Below, piece after piece: positions 1 through 5,569 of a DNA stretch of 5,569 nucleotides (position 1 is the first letter of the stretch; every line of letters starts with the position of its first letter). The translations under genes were made by a program, and so were the position numbers. The notes beneath the pieces were generated by a model that saw only the letters and a list, made by a program, of their open reading frames with translations, did no database searches and had not been told where the DNA came from. This DNA is from Pseudoxanthomonas mexicana (GTDB lineage: Bacteria > Pseudomonadota > Gammaproteobacteria > Xanthomonadales > Xanthomonadaceae): NCBI RefSeq assembly GCF_001556105.1, contig NZ_LSIF01000029.1, positions 1 through 5,569 on the forward strand, given 5' to 3'.

Positions 1-1362
1 GCGGTGAACGGTGCCGTGGCCATCGGCAGCGGCGCTACGGGTACGGGAGCGAACTTTGCCGCCGGCGGTGGCGGCGGTGCCAACGCTTCGACCAGTGGAG
101 CCTTGGCGCTGGGTGGCGGCGGCGGCGGCGGCGCGTCCTTTGGTGGCGGCGCTACCGGCGGCGCGGGCGGCAATGGCGCGATCGCCAGCAACACCGGGGC
201 GACCGCGATCGGCAGTGGCGGCAGCGGGAGCAATGCCAGTTCAGGCGCTGCGGGCAGCGGTGGTCACGGCGCCAACGCCAGCGGCATCGCCAGCACGGCC
301 ATCGGCAGCGGTGCCAATGGAACCGCTAATGGCCAGGCCGGCGGTTCCGGCGCCGTGGCCAGTGGCAATTACAGCACGGCCATTGGCGGCAGCAACTCAG
401 CACTGAATGCTGCGCAGGCCACCGCGAGCGGTTCCACGGCGCTGGGTAACGGTGCGCAGGCCACGGGTACCAACGCGGTAGCACTCGGCTACAACTCGGT
501 CGCCGACGTGGCCAATACCGTCTCCGTGGGCAGCGCAGGCAACCAGCGACGCGTCGTCAATGTCGCCAGCGGCACCGCGACGACCGATGCGGTCAACGTC
601 GGCCAGTTGAATACCGTGGCGACAACCGCCAGCAACGCATTGGCGGCAGCCAACTCGGCCGTCACCACTTCTTCCGCCTACACCAATACACGCGAAGCAG
701 CCGTGCGCAACGACATGGCCGGAGGCGACGCGGCGACGCTCGCCACAGCCACCGGCTACACCGACACGCGCGAAGCGGCGGTGCGCAGCGACCTGGCGGC
801 AGGCGATGCGGCGACGCTGGCGACGGCCAATGGCTACACCGATACACGCGAAGCGGCGGTACGCGTCGACATGGCCGCCAGTAACGCCGCCACGCTGGCG
901 ACCGCCAACGGCTATACCGACACCCGCGAAGCCACCGTTCGTAGCGACATGGCGGCAGGTGATGCAACGACCCTGGCGACAGCCCAGGACTACGCCGACA
1001 CCGGCGATGCCACGACACTGGCTTCCGCCAATGCCTACACCGACGCGCGCTTCACCGAGCTGACCGGATTGAGCGACGACTTCAACGCCTTCCGCGGCGA
1101 CGTGGATCGCCGCTTCAGCCAGATGGATCGCCGCATCGACACGATGGCGGCCATGAGTGGTGCGTACGCCGGCATGGCGATGAACACGGCGGGCCTGGCA
1201 GGCAAGAACCGGGTGGGCGTGGGTATCGGTTCACAGGGCGGCGAGCGGGCCATGGCGGTGGGCTACCAGCGGGTTGTCGGCAACCGCGCCAGCGTTTCGC
1301 TCGGCGCTGCCTTCGGAGGCGGGGAAAAGAGCGTGTCCGCCGGCGCAGGCTTCAGCTGGTGA
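1..1362 (+). CDS. Trimeric autotransporter adhesin (YadA family), C-terminal part, 5' end outside window
   Basis: This is a surface adhesin of the type V secretion class: three chains form an outer-membrane barrel that carries a stalk and sticky head outside the cell. The frame is open from base 1, so the signal peptide and N-terminal head are missing; numbering here counts the GTG at base 4 as residue 1. Residues 1-170 are a Gly/Ala/Ser/Asn-rich head with recurring AIGSG/ALG strands of YadA-head type. Residues 171-203 (NTVSVGS...[10 protein letters not shown]...DAVNVGQLN) form a typical neck. Residues 226-344 are a repeat stalk with YTD and RxD motifs, followed by a heptad-like segment (F363, V367, M374, I378, M381). 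Residues about 385-452 are the YadA anchor, with four short alternating beta strands ending in an aromatic residue (GAGFSW). The family and C-terminus are near certain; the ligand and full size cannot be judged. Confidence 0.95.
   Translation, partial: AVNGAVAIGSGATGTGANFAAGGGGGANASTSGALALGGGGGGGASFGGGATGGAGGNGAIASNTGATAIGSGGSGSNASSGAAGSGGHGANASGIASTAIGSGANGTANGQAGGSGAVASGNYSTAIGGSNSALNAAQATASGSTALGNGAQATGTNAVALGYNSVADVANTVSVGSAGNQRRVVNVASGTATTDAVNVGQLNTVATTASNALAAANSAVTTSSAYTNTREAAVRNDMAGGDAATLATATGYTDTREAAVRSDLAAGDAATLATANGYTDTREAAVRVDMAASNAATLATANGYTDTREATVRSDMAAGDATTLATAQDYADTGDATTLASANAYTDARFTELTGLSDDFNAFRGDVDRRFSQMDRRIDTMAAMSGAYAGMAMNTAGLAGKNRVGVGIGSQGGERAMAVGYQRVVGNRASVSLGAAFGGGEKSVSAGAGFSW
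4..387 (+). repeat. Glycine-rich two-part head repeats in the adhesin
   Basis: The AIG/ALG strand motif recurs with its I/L at residues 7, 36, 69, 100, 127, 147, 161 and (as V) 175. The last intervals are 20, 14 and 14 residues, near the usual YadA head repeat. The first four are 27-33 residues because each carries a glycine-rich middle with a second weak motif: [29 protein letters not shown] and AGGSGAVAS. The units are divergent at DNA level. That the insert forms long loops or an extra strand on the head is inference. Confidence 0.7.
115..132 (+). repeat. (GGC)6 trinucleotide tract
   Basis: Six perfect in-frame GGC codons, preceded by a GGT, encode the seven-glycine run at residues 37-43 of the adhesin. 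Change in copy number by slippage would keep the reading frame and alter only the glycine loop length. Confidence 0.85.
679..1035 (+). repeat. 78-bp (26-residue) stalk repeats, four full plus one shortened
   Basis: Four full units start at Tyr residues 226, 252, 278 and 304 (bases 679, 757, 835 and 913), each exactly 78 bp. The pattern is [18 protein letters not shown] followed by ATLATANG. A fifth unit (bases 991-1035, 45 bp) keeps the first four residues and the last eleven but lacks the central REAAVRxDMAA block of 11 residues. A new YTD follows at 1036. The YxD and RxD motifs nine residues apart match those known in right-handed coiled-coil stalk segments of trimeric autotransporters. Synonymous differences between units are many, so these are old duplications, not a recently expanded array. 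Confidence 0.9.
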
Positions 1363-1547
1363 CCCGCGGCTCGGTCGCCGGACCGGGGTTAAGGTCGGCA
1401 CGACAGCCTGTCGGCAAGCGCATCTTCCTGGTTTCGCTGACGTTGCTGCTCGCATGGCTGTGCGCGTTGCCATGGGTGCTGGTCGACAGCGACATGCCAT
1501 TGACGGCAACGCCCGCTGCGATCGTGGATCCGGCGCCGTCGGAGTAG
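1359..1547 (+). CDS. Small single-span membrane protein, overlapping the adhesin stop
   Basis: This is a 62-residue ORF that I do not recognise. Its GTG start overlaps the adhesin TGA stop (GTGA), a common arrangement for translational coupling; a weak AGG lies 9 bases upstream of the start. Residues 1-21 are basic (R12, R15, K20, R21). Residues 22-42 are a hydrophobic stretch ([21 protein letters not shown]) that should span the membrane once or act as an uncleaved anchor. Acidic D43 and D45 follow, then a short Pro/Ala-rich tail. By the positive-inside rule the tail would be periplasmic. No lipobox or clear signal-peptidase site is evident. Codon third positions are mostly G/C, like neighbouring genes. 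Because of its position it might serve the adhesin, as small inner-membrane partners are known for some trimeric autotransporters, but that is inference. It could also be a chance ORF in GC-rich DNA. Confidence 0.55.
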   Translation: MTRGSVAGPGLRSARQPVGKRIFLVSLTLLLAWLCALPWVLVDSDMPLTATPAAIVDPAPSE

Positions 1548-1556
1548 TCGGCGGCG

Positions 1557-2876
1557 TCAGCCTGCGTCGCGGTCGATCAGCGACGTCTCGCGCGTATCGG
1601 GCATCCACAGGTAGACCAGCAGCGAACAGGCGATGCAGGCGGTGACGTACCAGTAGAAGCCGGTCTCGTGGCCGATGTCCTTGAACCACAGCGCCACCAT
1701 GTCGGCGGTACCGCCGAAGATCGCCACGGTCAGCGCATATGGCAGGCCTACGCCGAGCGCACGGATCTCGACGGGGAACAGCTCCGCCTTCACCACCGCG
1801 TTGATCGCGGTGTAGCCGCTGACGATCACCAGTGCCGCCATCACCAGCCAGAACGCCTGCGTCGCGCTCTGCACGTCCTGCAACTGGCTGAGGATCGGCA
1901 CCGTGCACAGCGTGCCCAGCACGCCGAACGCGATCAGGATGCGCCGGCGCCCGATCCGGTCCGACAGCGCGCCCACCACCGGTTGCAGCAGCATGTAGAA
2001 GAACAGCGTGGCCGCATTGATCAGGCTGGCGGTCTCCGCCGCCATGCCGGCGCTGTTGACGAGGAATTTGTGCACGTAGGTGGTGTACGTGTAGAACGCC
2101 AGCGTGCCGCCCATCGTCAGGCCGATCACGGACAGCACCGCACGCGGATGCCGCAGCAGGGCACGCAACGTGCCTCCACTGCGCTGGTGTCCCGTAGCGA
2201 CGGCGGCTTCGTTGCGCGAGAACGATTCGGTTTCCACCATGTTCCGGCGCAGCCACAGCGCGACCAGCGCGGCCACCGCGCCGATCGCGAACGGGATGCG
2301 CCAGCCCCAGTCGCGCAGTTGCTCGTCGGTGAGGAATACGCGTTGCAGCGCGATCAGCACGCCCAGTGCGATCAGGTGGCCCATGACCAGCGTGACGTAC
2401 TGGAAGCTCGACCAGAACCCGCGGTGTTCACGCGTGGCCATCTCGCTGAGGTAGGTCGCGGACGTGCCGTATTCGCCACCCACCGAAAGACCCTGCAGCA
2501 ACCGCGCCAGCACCAGCAGGATAGGCGCGGCGATGCCGATGCTCGCGTAGCCCGGCGTGCAGGCGATGATCAGCGAACCGGCGCACATCATCACCACCGA
2601 CAGCATCAGCGCACGCTTGCGGCCGTGGCGGTCGGCGTAGCGGCCGAGCAGCCAGCCGCCGAGCGGGCGCATCAGGAAGCCCACCGCGAAGATCACCGCC
2701 GTCTTCAACAGCTGGCTGGTGCGGTCGCCGCCGGGGAAGAACACCTCGGCGAAGTACAGCGAGAACGCTGCGTACACGTACCAGTCGTACCACTCCACCA
2801 GGTTGCCGACCGAGCCGCTGAAGATGCTGCGCAGGCGCTGGGCGGGGGTCAGTGCGGTACGCGGCGTCTGCCTCAT
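1557..2876 (-). CDS. kgtP: KgtP-like 2-oxoglutarate/H+ symporter (MFS, MHS family)
   Basis: This is an inner-membrane proton symporter of 439 residues, the usual size for the MHS branch of the major facilitator superfamily, with about 12 predicted spans. Residues 24-35 (GNLVEWYDWYVY) match the family N-terminal signature. Residues 78-88 (GRYADRHGRKR) are the loop 2-3 motif, and GALSDRIGRRR at 302-312 is its second-half copy. LLQGLSVGGEYGTSATYLSE (126-145) and RALGVGLPY (372-380) closely follow E. coli KgtP as I remember it, which supports 2-oxoglutarate as substrate. Related permeases take citrate, proline/betaine or shikimate, so the substrate is less certain than the family. The ATG at 2876 is chosen because homology begins there and it overlaps the priA stop by one base (TGATG). 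No Shine-Dalgarno sequence is visible, so translation probably depends on reinitiation after priA. The frame is also open far upstream, but that part is a shadow of priA. Confidence 0.93.
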   Translation of the reverse strand: MRQTPRTALTPAQRLRSIFSGSVGNLVEWYDWYVYAAFSLYFAEVFFPGGDRTSQLLKTAVIFAVGFLMRPLGGWLLGRYADRHGRKRALMLSVVMMCAGSLIIACTPGYASIGIAAPILLVLARLLQGLSVGGEYGTSATYLSEMATREHRGFWSSFQYVTLVMGHLIALGVLIALQRVFLTDEQLRDWGWRIPFAIGAVAALVALWLRRNMVETESFSRNEAAVATGHQRSGGTLRALLRHPRAVLSVIGLTMGGTLAFYTYTTYVHKFLVNSAGMAAETASLINAATLFFYMLLQPVVGALSDRIGRRRILIAFGVLGTLCTVPILSQLQDVQSATQAFWLVMAALVIVSGYTAINAVVKAELFPVEIRALGVGLPYALTVAIFGGTADMVALWFKDIGHETGFYWYVTACIACSLLVYLWMPDTRETSLIDRDAG

Positions 2877-5059
2877 CAGTACAGGTCCATGGGATCGACA
2901 TCGAGCGACCAGCGCGTGCGGCGCGCTTCCGGCAGGGCGTGGATGTCCGGCAGGGCGAGGTCGAGCGTGCGGTGCAGCGGACGGCGCTCGGGCGAGGTGA
3001 GCAGCAGCTGCACGCGATGCAGGCCGGCGCGGCGCGGCATCGGTGCCGGTAGCGGACCGTGCATCTCCAGTGCGGCATCGTGTCGGCGCAGAGCCTGCTT
3101 CGCGGCCTGCAGGAACTGCTGTGCGGCGTCGACGTGCTGGGCTTCTGCGCGCAGCAACGCGAGGTGCGCGAACGGCGGGAAGCCGGCCATGCGCCGCTGC
3201 TCGAGCTCCGCTTCGGCGAACGCGTGGTAGCCGCCGCTGATCAGCGTATTCAACAGCGGGTGGTCGGGATGGTGCGTCTGCAGCCACACATCGCCGCGCT
3301 TGCCCGCGCGTCCTGCGCGTCCCGCTACCTGGATCAGCTGTTGCGCCAGCTTCTCGCCGGCACGGAAATCGGTGGAGAACAGGCCTTCGTCCACGCCGAC
3401 GACGGCCACGCGCGTGAGGTGCGGCAGGTCGTGGCCTTTCGCGAGTATCTGCGTGCCGACCAGGATGCCGGGCGCGTCGCCCAGCTTCGCCAGTTGCTGT
3501 GCCAGGCCATCGCGCTTCTGGGTGGTGCCGCGGTCGACGCGCAGCACCGGCACGTCGGTGAACTGTTCGGCCAGCAACTCCTCCAGCCGTTCGGTGCCGA
3601 TGCCCTGCGGCTGCAAGGCCAGTCCGCCGCAGTCGGGACAGGCGGGCGGCGCCGCCTGCCGTGCGCCGCAGTGATGGCACTGCAGACGCTTGCCACCGGC
3701 ATGCACGGTCATCGGACTGTCGCAGCGCTTGCAGTGCGCGCTCCAGCCGCAGTCGTGGCACAGCAGCACCGGCGCGTAGCCGCGGCGGTTCTTGAACACC
3801 AGTACCTGGCCGCCGGCATCCAGCGCCTGGCGGATCGCCTGCAGCGTGTCCGCGAGCAGGCCGGCCTGTTGCAGGCGCTTGCGCACGTCGAGCACGCGCA
3901 CGGTCGGCGGCTGCGCTTCGCCCGCCCGTCGCGACAGGCGCAGGTGCGCATAGCGGCCGCTGCGTGCGTTGTGCAGCGTCTCCAGCGACGGCGTGGCGCT
4001 GCCCAGCACCACCGGCACGTCCAGCGCCTTGCCGCGCACCAGGGCGAAATCGCGCGCGTGGTAGCGGATACCGTCCTGTTGCTTGTAGCTGCCGTCGTGT
4101 TCTTCGTCGATCACGATCAGCCCGGCCTCCGGCAACGGCGTGAACACCGCCGAGCGCGTGCCGACGATGACGCGCGCCTCGCCACGCAGGCAGGCCGCCC
4201 ACGTGCGGGCGCGCTCGCCGTCGTTGAGGCCGGAATGCAGCACATGCACCGGCACCCCAAGGCGTTCGCGGAAGCGCGACAGCGTCTGCGGGGTCAGGCC
4301 GATCTCCGGCACCAGCACCAGCGCCTGCCGCCCGCGCCGCATGCAGTCGGCGATGGCATGCAGGTAGACCTCGGTCTTGCCGCTGCCGGTCACGCCGTCG
4401 AGCAGCAGCGCGCCGAAACCGGTCGTGCCGACGATCGCCTCGGCCGCCGCTTTTTGTTCCTCGTTGAGTGCGGGCCCAGGGCGCGGCGCGGGGGGCGTCT
4501 GCGCCGCCGCGGGGAAGCGTTCGGCCAATCCGCGCTTGCCCAGGTCGCGGGCGGTGGCGCGGCCGCTGTCCAGGTGCAGGTCCAGCACGTCCTCGTCGAG
4601 CGTGCCGTGCCCGGCCAGCAGGTCGGCGAGGCGGCGCGGCCGGCTGCCGGTGCGTAGACGGTCGCGCTGCAGCTGGCCGGCCTCGGTCAGGCGCCAGTGC
4701 CAGGCATGGGTATCCGCCAGCGGCTCACCCTGGCGGAGCGCGACGGGGAGGGCGGTCGCGACCACTTCGCCCAGCGGTGCATGGGTGTAGCGCGCCAGCC
4801 AGTGCAGCGAATCCAGCAGTTCGCCGTGCAGCAGCGGGGTGTCGTCGAGCAGGGCATCGGCGGCTCGCAGCTCCAGGCCGGGGTCGGCCGGTGCGGCGAC
4901 GTTGGCCACGAAACCGGTGAGCGCCCGGTTGCCGAACATCACCTTCACCCGCTTGCCGACGTCCCCGGGCGAGGCGTCATGGCTGGGCGGGGGCAGGTAG
5001 TCGAACAGCCGTGGCAGCGGCACGGGCAGGGCGACCTGCAGGACGGAAACGGTCGGCAT
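2876..5059 (-). CDS. priA: Primosomal protein N', replication-restart helicase PriA
   Basis: PriA recognises stalled forks and D-loops and reloads the replicative helicase DnaB through the primosome; it is a 3'-to-5' superfamily 2 DNA helicase in the cytoplasm. The 727 residues agree with the usual length (about 730). Residues 1-110 are the DNA-binding N-terminus (VALPVPLPRLFDYLPP). Walker A is GVTGSGKT at 222-229, and Walker B is DEEH at 318-321. GSATPSLE follows at 353-360 and NRRGYAP at 424-430. Eight zinc-binding cysteines sit in four C-x2-C pairs (C434/C437, C443/C446, C461/C464, C474/C477). Helicase motif QVAGRAGR is at 577-584. No key residue is missing. The ATG at 5059 fits the conserved N-terminus; upstream Shine-Dalgarno pairing is weak (only GGA next to the start). 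The stop overlaps the permease start. Confidence 0.98.
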   Translation of the reverse strand: MPTVSVLQVALPVPLPRLFDYLPPPSHDASPGDVGKRVKVMFGNRALTGFVANVAAPADPGLELRAADALLDDTPLLHGELLDSLHWLARYTHAPLGEVVATALPVALRQGEPLADTHAWHWRLTEAGQLQRDRLRTGSRPRRLADLLAGHGTLDEDVLDLHLDSGRATARDLGKRGLAERFPAAAQTPPAPRPGPALNEEQKAAAEAIVGTTGFGALLLDGVTGSGKTEVYLHAIADCMRRGRQALVLVPEIGLTPQTLSRFRERLGVPVHVLHSGLNDGERARTWAACLRGEARVIVGTRSAVFTPLPEAGLIVIDEEHDGSYKQQDGIRYHARDFALVRGKALDVPVVLGSATPSLETLHNARSGRYAHLRLSRRAGEAQPPTVRVLDVRKRLQQAGLLADTLQAIRQALDAGGQVLVFKNRRGYAPVLLCHDCGWSAHCKRCDSPMTVHAGGKRLQCHHCGARQAAPPACPDCGGLALQPQGIGTERLEELLAEQFTDVPVLRVDRGTTQKRDGLAQQLAKLGDAPGILVGTQILAKGHDLPHLTRVAVVGVDEGLFSTDFRAGEKLAQQLIQVAGRAGRAGKRGDVWLQTHHPDHPLLNTLISGGYHAFAEAELEQRRMAGFPPFAHLALLRAEAQHVDAAQQFLQAAKQALRRHDAALEMHGPLPAPMPRRAGLHRVQLLLTSPERRPLHRTLDLALPDIHALPEARRTRWSLDVDPMDLY

Positions 5060-5121
5060 TCCGTGCAGTGTATCGGCCCGTCCTGATGGCGGTCATATCT
5101 CACGTAGTTGCGACGATGTCC

Positions 5122-5136
5122 TGTCAATTTCTTGAC
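5122..5136 (-). promoter_or_regulatory. TTGACA hexamer within a GTCAA/TTGAC dyad upstream of priA
   Basis: Read on the minus strand, bases 5127-5122 are TTGACA, a perfect -35 hexamer, about 63 bases before the priA ATG. The dyad GTCAA-N4-TTGAC covers 5123-5136. No good -10 lies 16-18 bases downstream; the nearest TATGAC-like hexamer is about 24 bases away, too far for a standard sigma-70 promoter. It may be a promoter part or an operator half; support is weak. Confidence 0.3.
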
Positions 5137-5176
5137 GAAAATCACGCAAGTGCCGATCCCCAAAGGAGATTCCGGC

Positions 5177-5199
5177 TTATCCACACGCGCTGTGGATAA
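5177..5199. promoter_or_regulatory. Two perfect inverted DnaA boxes
   Basis: Bases 5177-5185 read TTATCCACA and bases 5191-5199 read TGTGGATAA, which is the same box on the other strand. Both match the consensus high-affinity DnaA box at 9 of 9 positions. They are separated by CGCGC, so the boxes face each other with centres 14 bases apart. The pair lies about 118 bases upstream of the priA start. The same bases could form a 9-bp stem with a 5-base loop in RNA, but there is no T-run, so it is not an intrinsic terminator. DnaA binding is inferred from sequence match only. Confidence 0.75.
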
Positions 5200-5263
5200 A
5201 TCTGTGCATGGCGGGAATGCTTCACGGCGCGATGACGCACCAGCAAGCCTCGGGGTCAGGTTG

Positions 5264-5279
5264 GCCAAAAAAGTGCCAG
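5264..5279 (-). promoter_or_regulatory. Sigma-54-like -24/-12 element pointing to priA
   Basis: On the minus strand, 5278-5273 is TGGCAC, then five T, then TGGC at 5267-5264. The sigma-54 consensus is TGGCAC-N5-TTGC, so 9 of 10 defined bases match and the GG and GC pairs are spaced correctly. A transcript would start near 5252 and run through the DnaA boxes into priA. The element is also part of a TGGC-N9-GCCA dyad, so it may be a repressor or activator site, or chance. No activator site is recognised nearby. Confidence 0.3.
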
Positions 5280-5381
5280 AGGGTATTTTTCAAGTAAAAA
5301 CAGCAGCTTGGCCGTGAAACGTGGCTGAAACATTCGTGCCGGGAGGGGGTGGTCGAGCCCGGATGACGAAATGGTGACCGC

Positions 5382-5390
5382 TGTGCACAA
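5382..5390 (+). promoter_or_regulatory. Degenerate DnaA-like box
   Basis: TGTGCACAA differs from the relaxed DnaA consensus TGTGNATAA at one position (C for T at position 7). It lies about 190 bases from the perfect pair. A match of this quality is expected by chance fairly often, so it counts only together with the pair. Confidence 0.25.
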
Positions 5391-5474
5391 CGTTATTTGG
5401 TGGAAACCCTTGTGGGGCTGGGGAGAGCAGATTCCGGCCCGCTGTCAAGCATCCGTACGGGTGCGCCGGGTGAC

Positions 5475-5480
5475 TATGAT
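5475..5480 (+). promoter_or_regulatory. Possible -10 hexamer (TATGAT) for the right-edge gene
   Basis: TATGAT matches the TATAAT consensus at 5 of 6 bases and lies 25 bases before the ATG at 5506. No recognisable -35 is found 16-18 bases upstream; that place holds the palindrome CCGTACGG (5453-5460), which could be an operator. If this is the -10, the ATG at 5476 cannot be the start and the leader before 5506 is only about 20 bases. Confidence 0.3.
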
Positions 5481-5505
5481 CCACGCATCCCCTACTGGTT
5501 CCACG

Positions 5506-5569
5506 ATGGCCGCTCCCGACTCCTCCTCCCTCCCCGCCCCCGCCGCGCTCGCCGCCTTCCTGCGAGGGT
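5506..5569 (+). CDS. Start of an unidentified rightward gene, cut by the window end
   Basis: An open frame with high third-position GC begins MAAPDSSSLPAPAALAAFLR and runs off the window after about 21 codons. The start is undecided: an in-frame ATG also exists at 5476 (adding MIHASPTGST), and the frame stays open somewhat further upstream. Neither ATG has a strong ribosome-binding site; GGGTG stands just before the 5476 ATG, while nothing similar precedes 5506. The visible part is Ser/Pro/Ala-rich and then turns helical and hydrophobic (ALAAFLRG), without a signal peptide. It is divergent from priA across the intergenic region. The fragment is too short to assign a family, and the product is left unknown. 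Confidence 0.5.
   Translation, partial: MAAPDSSSLPAPAALAAFLRG

Larger units (their letters stand above)
5060..5475. other. Intergenic region between divergent priA and rightward gene
   Basis: About 416 bases show no convincing gene; the short ORFs here have no family resemblance, and one of them runs into the priA 5' end. The stretch is less GC-rich than its surroundings, especially near 5120-5170 and 5261-5310 (A and T runs). It should hold the promoters for priA-kgtP (leftward) and for the gene at the right edge. The individual elements I can see are listed separately. The span from about 5320 to 5440 shows only a direct repeat of TGAAAC (5315 and 5326, 11 bases apart) and a degenerate DnaA-like box. 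Confidence 0.7.

Noticed and set aside
1534..1556. CGCCG/CGGCG stem near the convergent stops as terminator
   Set aside because: The stem is only 5 bp with a 10-13 base loop and no T-run on either side.
1231..2256. Minus-strand ORF spanning the adhesin end, small ORF and permease
   Set aside because: It overlaps three better-supported frames and has low-complexity Arg/Ala-rich composition.
1668..3230. Plus-strand ORF (520 codons) opposite the permease
   Set aside because: Its composition is dominated by Arg, His, Gln and Ala, as expected for an antisense frame of a membrane protein gene; there is no start signal or family match.
2877..4202. Long upstream extension of the permease frame (would give 881 residues)
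   Set aside because: It is a shadow of priA in GC-rich DNA: the sequence is Arg/Ala/Pro-rich with no domain, while the permease homology starts exactly at the ATG at 2876.
3059..4657. Long plus-strand ORF (532 codons) opposite priA
   Set aside because: It is complementary to the well-conserved priA frame, rich in Arg/Ala/Gln/His and without recognisable motifs; such open antisense frames are usual at high GC.
5177..5199. The DnaA-box dyad as an intrinsic terminator or RNA hairpin
   Set aside because: The two arms match the DnaA consensus completely, no T-run follows, and no upstream gene needs termination here.
4945..5268. Minus-strand 107-codon ORF across the priA 5' end and the DnaA boxes
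   Set aside because: It overlaps the conserved priA N-terminus out of frame and shows no domain; codon use in the intergenic part does not resemble coding DNA.
5108..5317. Plus-strand 69-codon ORF in the intergenic region
   Set aside because: It starts with TTG without a ribosome-binding site, covers the regulatory elements and has no recognisable features.
5315..5331. TGAAAC direct repeat with 11-base spacing
   Set aside because: Two 6-base copies one helical turn apart could be activator sites, but this short a repeat is expected by chance and nothing else supports it.

Overview
This is a GC-rich bacterial segment with dense gene packing. The style of its proteins (a Gly/Ala/Ser-rich trimeric autotransporter, a full-length gammaproteobacterial-type PriA, a KgtP-like permease) suggests a Gammaproteobacterium of the Xanthomonas/Lysobacter/Rhodanobacter group. 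That placement is inference; no rRNA, tRNA or other marker is present to confirm it.

Layout, left to right. Bases 1-1362 (+) are the 3' part of a trimeric autotransporter adhesin (YadA type), cut by the left edge. It shows a glycine-rich head, one neck, a repeat-built right-handed-type stalk and a complete C-terminal membrane anchor. Its stop codon overlaps the GTG start of a small one-span membrane protein ORF (1359-1547, +). Only 9 bases later, the permease gene ends from the opposite direction. Bases 1557-2876 (-) encode a KgtP-like 2-oxoglutarate/H+ symporter of the metabolite:H+ symporter (MHS) branch of the major facilitator superfamily. Bases 2876-5059 (-) encode PriA, the replication-restart helicase. 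priA and the permease share one base (TGATG), so they look like a two-gene, translationally coupled unit transcribed leftward from the intergenic region on the right.

Bases 5060 to about 5475 are a roughly 416-base non-coding region, visibly less GC-rich than the genes. It lies between priA and the first codons of a rightward gene (5476 or 5506 to the window end). Its clearest element is a pair of perfect consensus DnaA boxes in inverted orientation, separated by 5 bases (5177-5199), about 118 bases upstream of the priA start. It also holds a TTGACA hexamer inside a small dyad, an A/T-tract segment with a sigma-54-like element pointing to priA, one weaker DnaA-like box, and a TATGAT hexamer just before the rightward gene.

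The genes do not form one pathway: adhesion to surfaces, organic-acid uptake and replication restart are simply adjacent. The most notable points are the DnaA-box dyad upstream of a replication-restart gene, the stalk repeat with a clean 11-residue excision, the two-part glycine-rich head units, and the small membrane ORF coupled to the adhesin. I see no mobile element, CRISPR array, RNA gene or clear intrinsic terminator.
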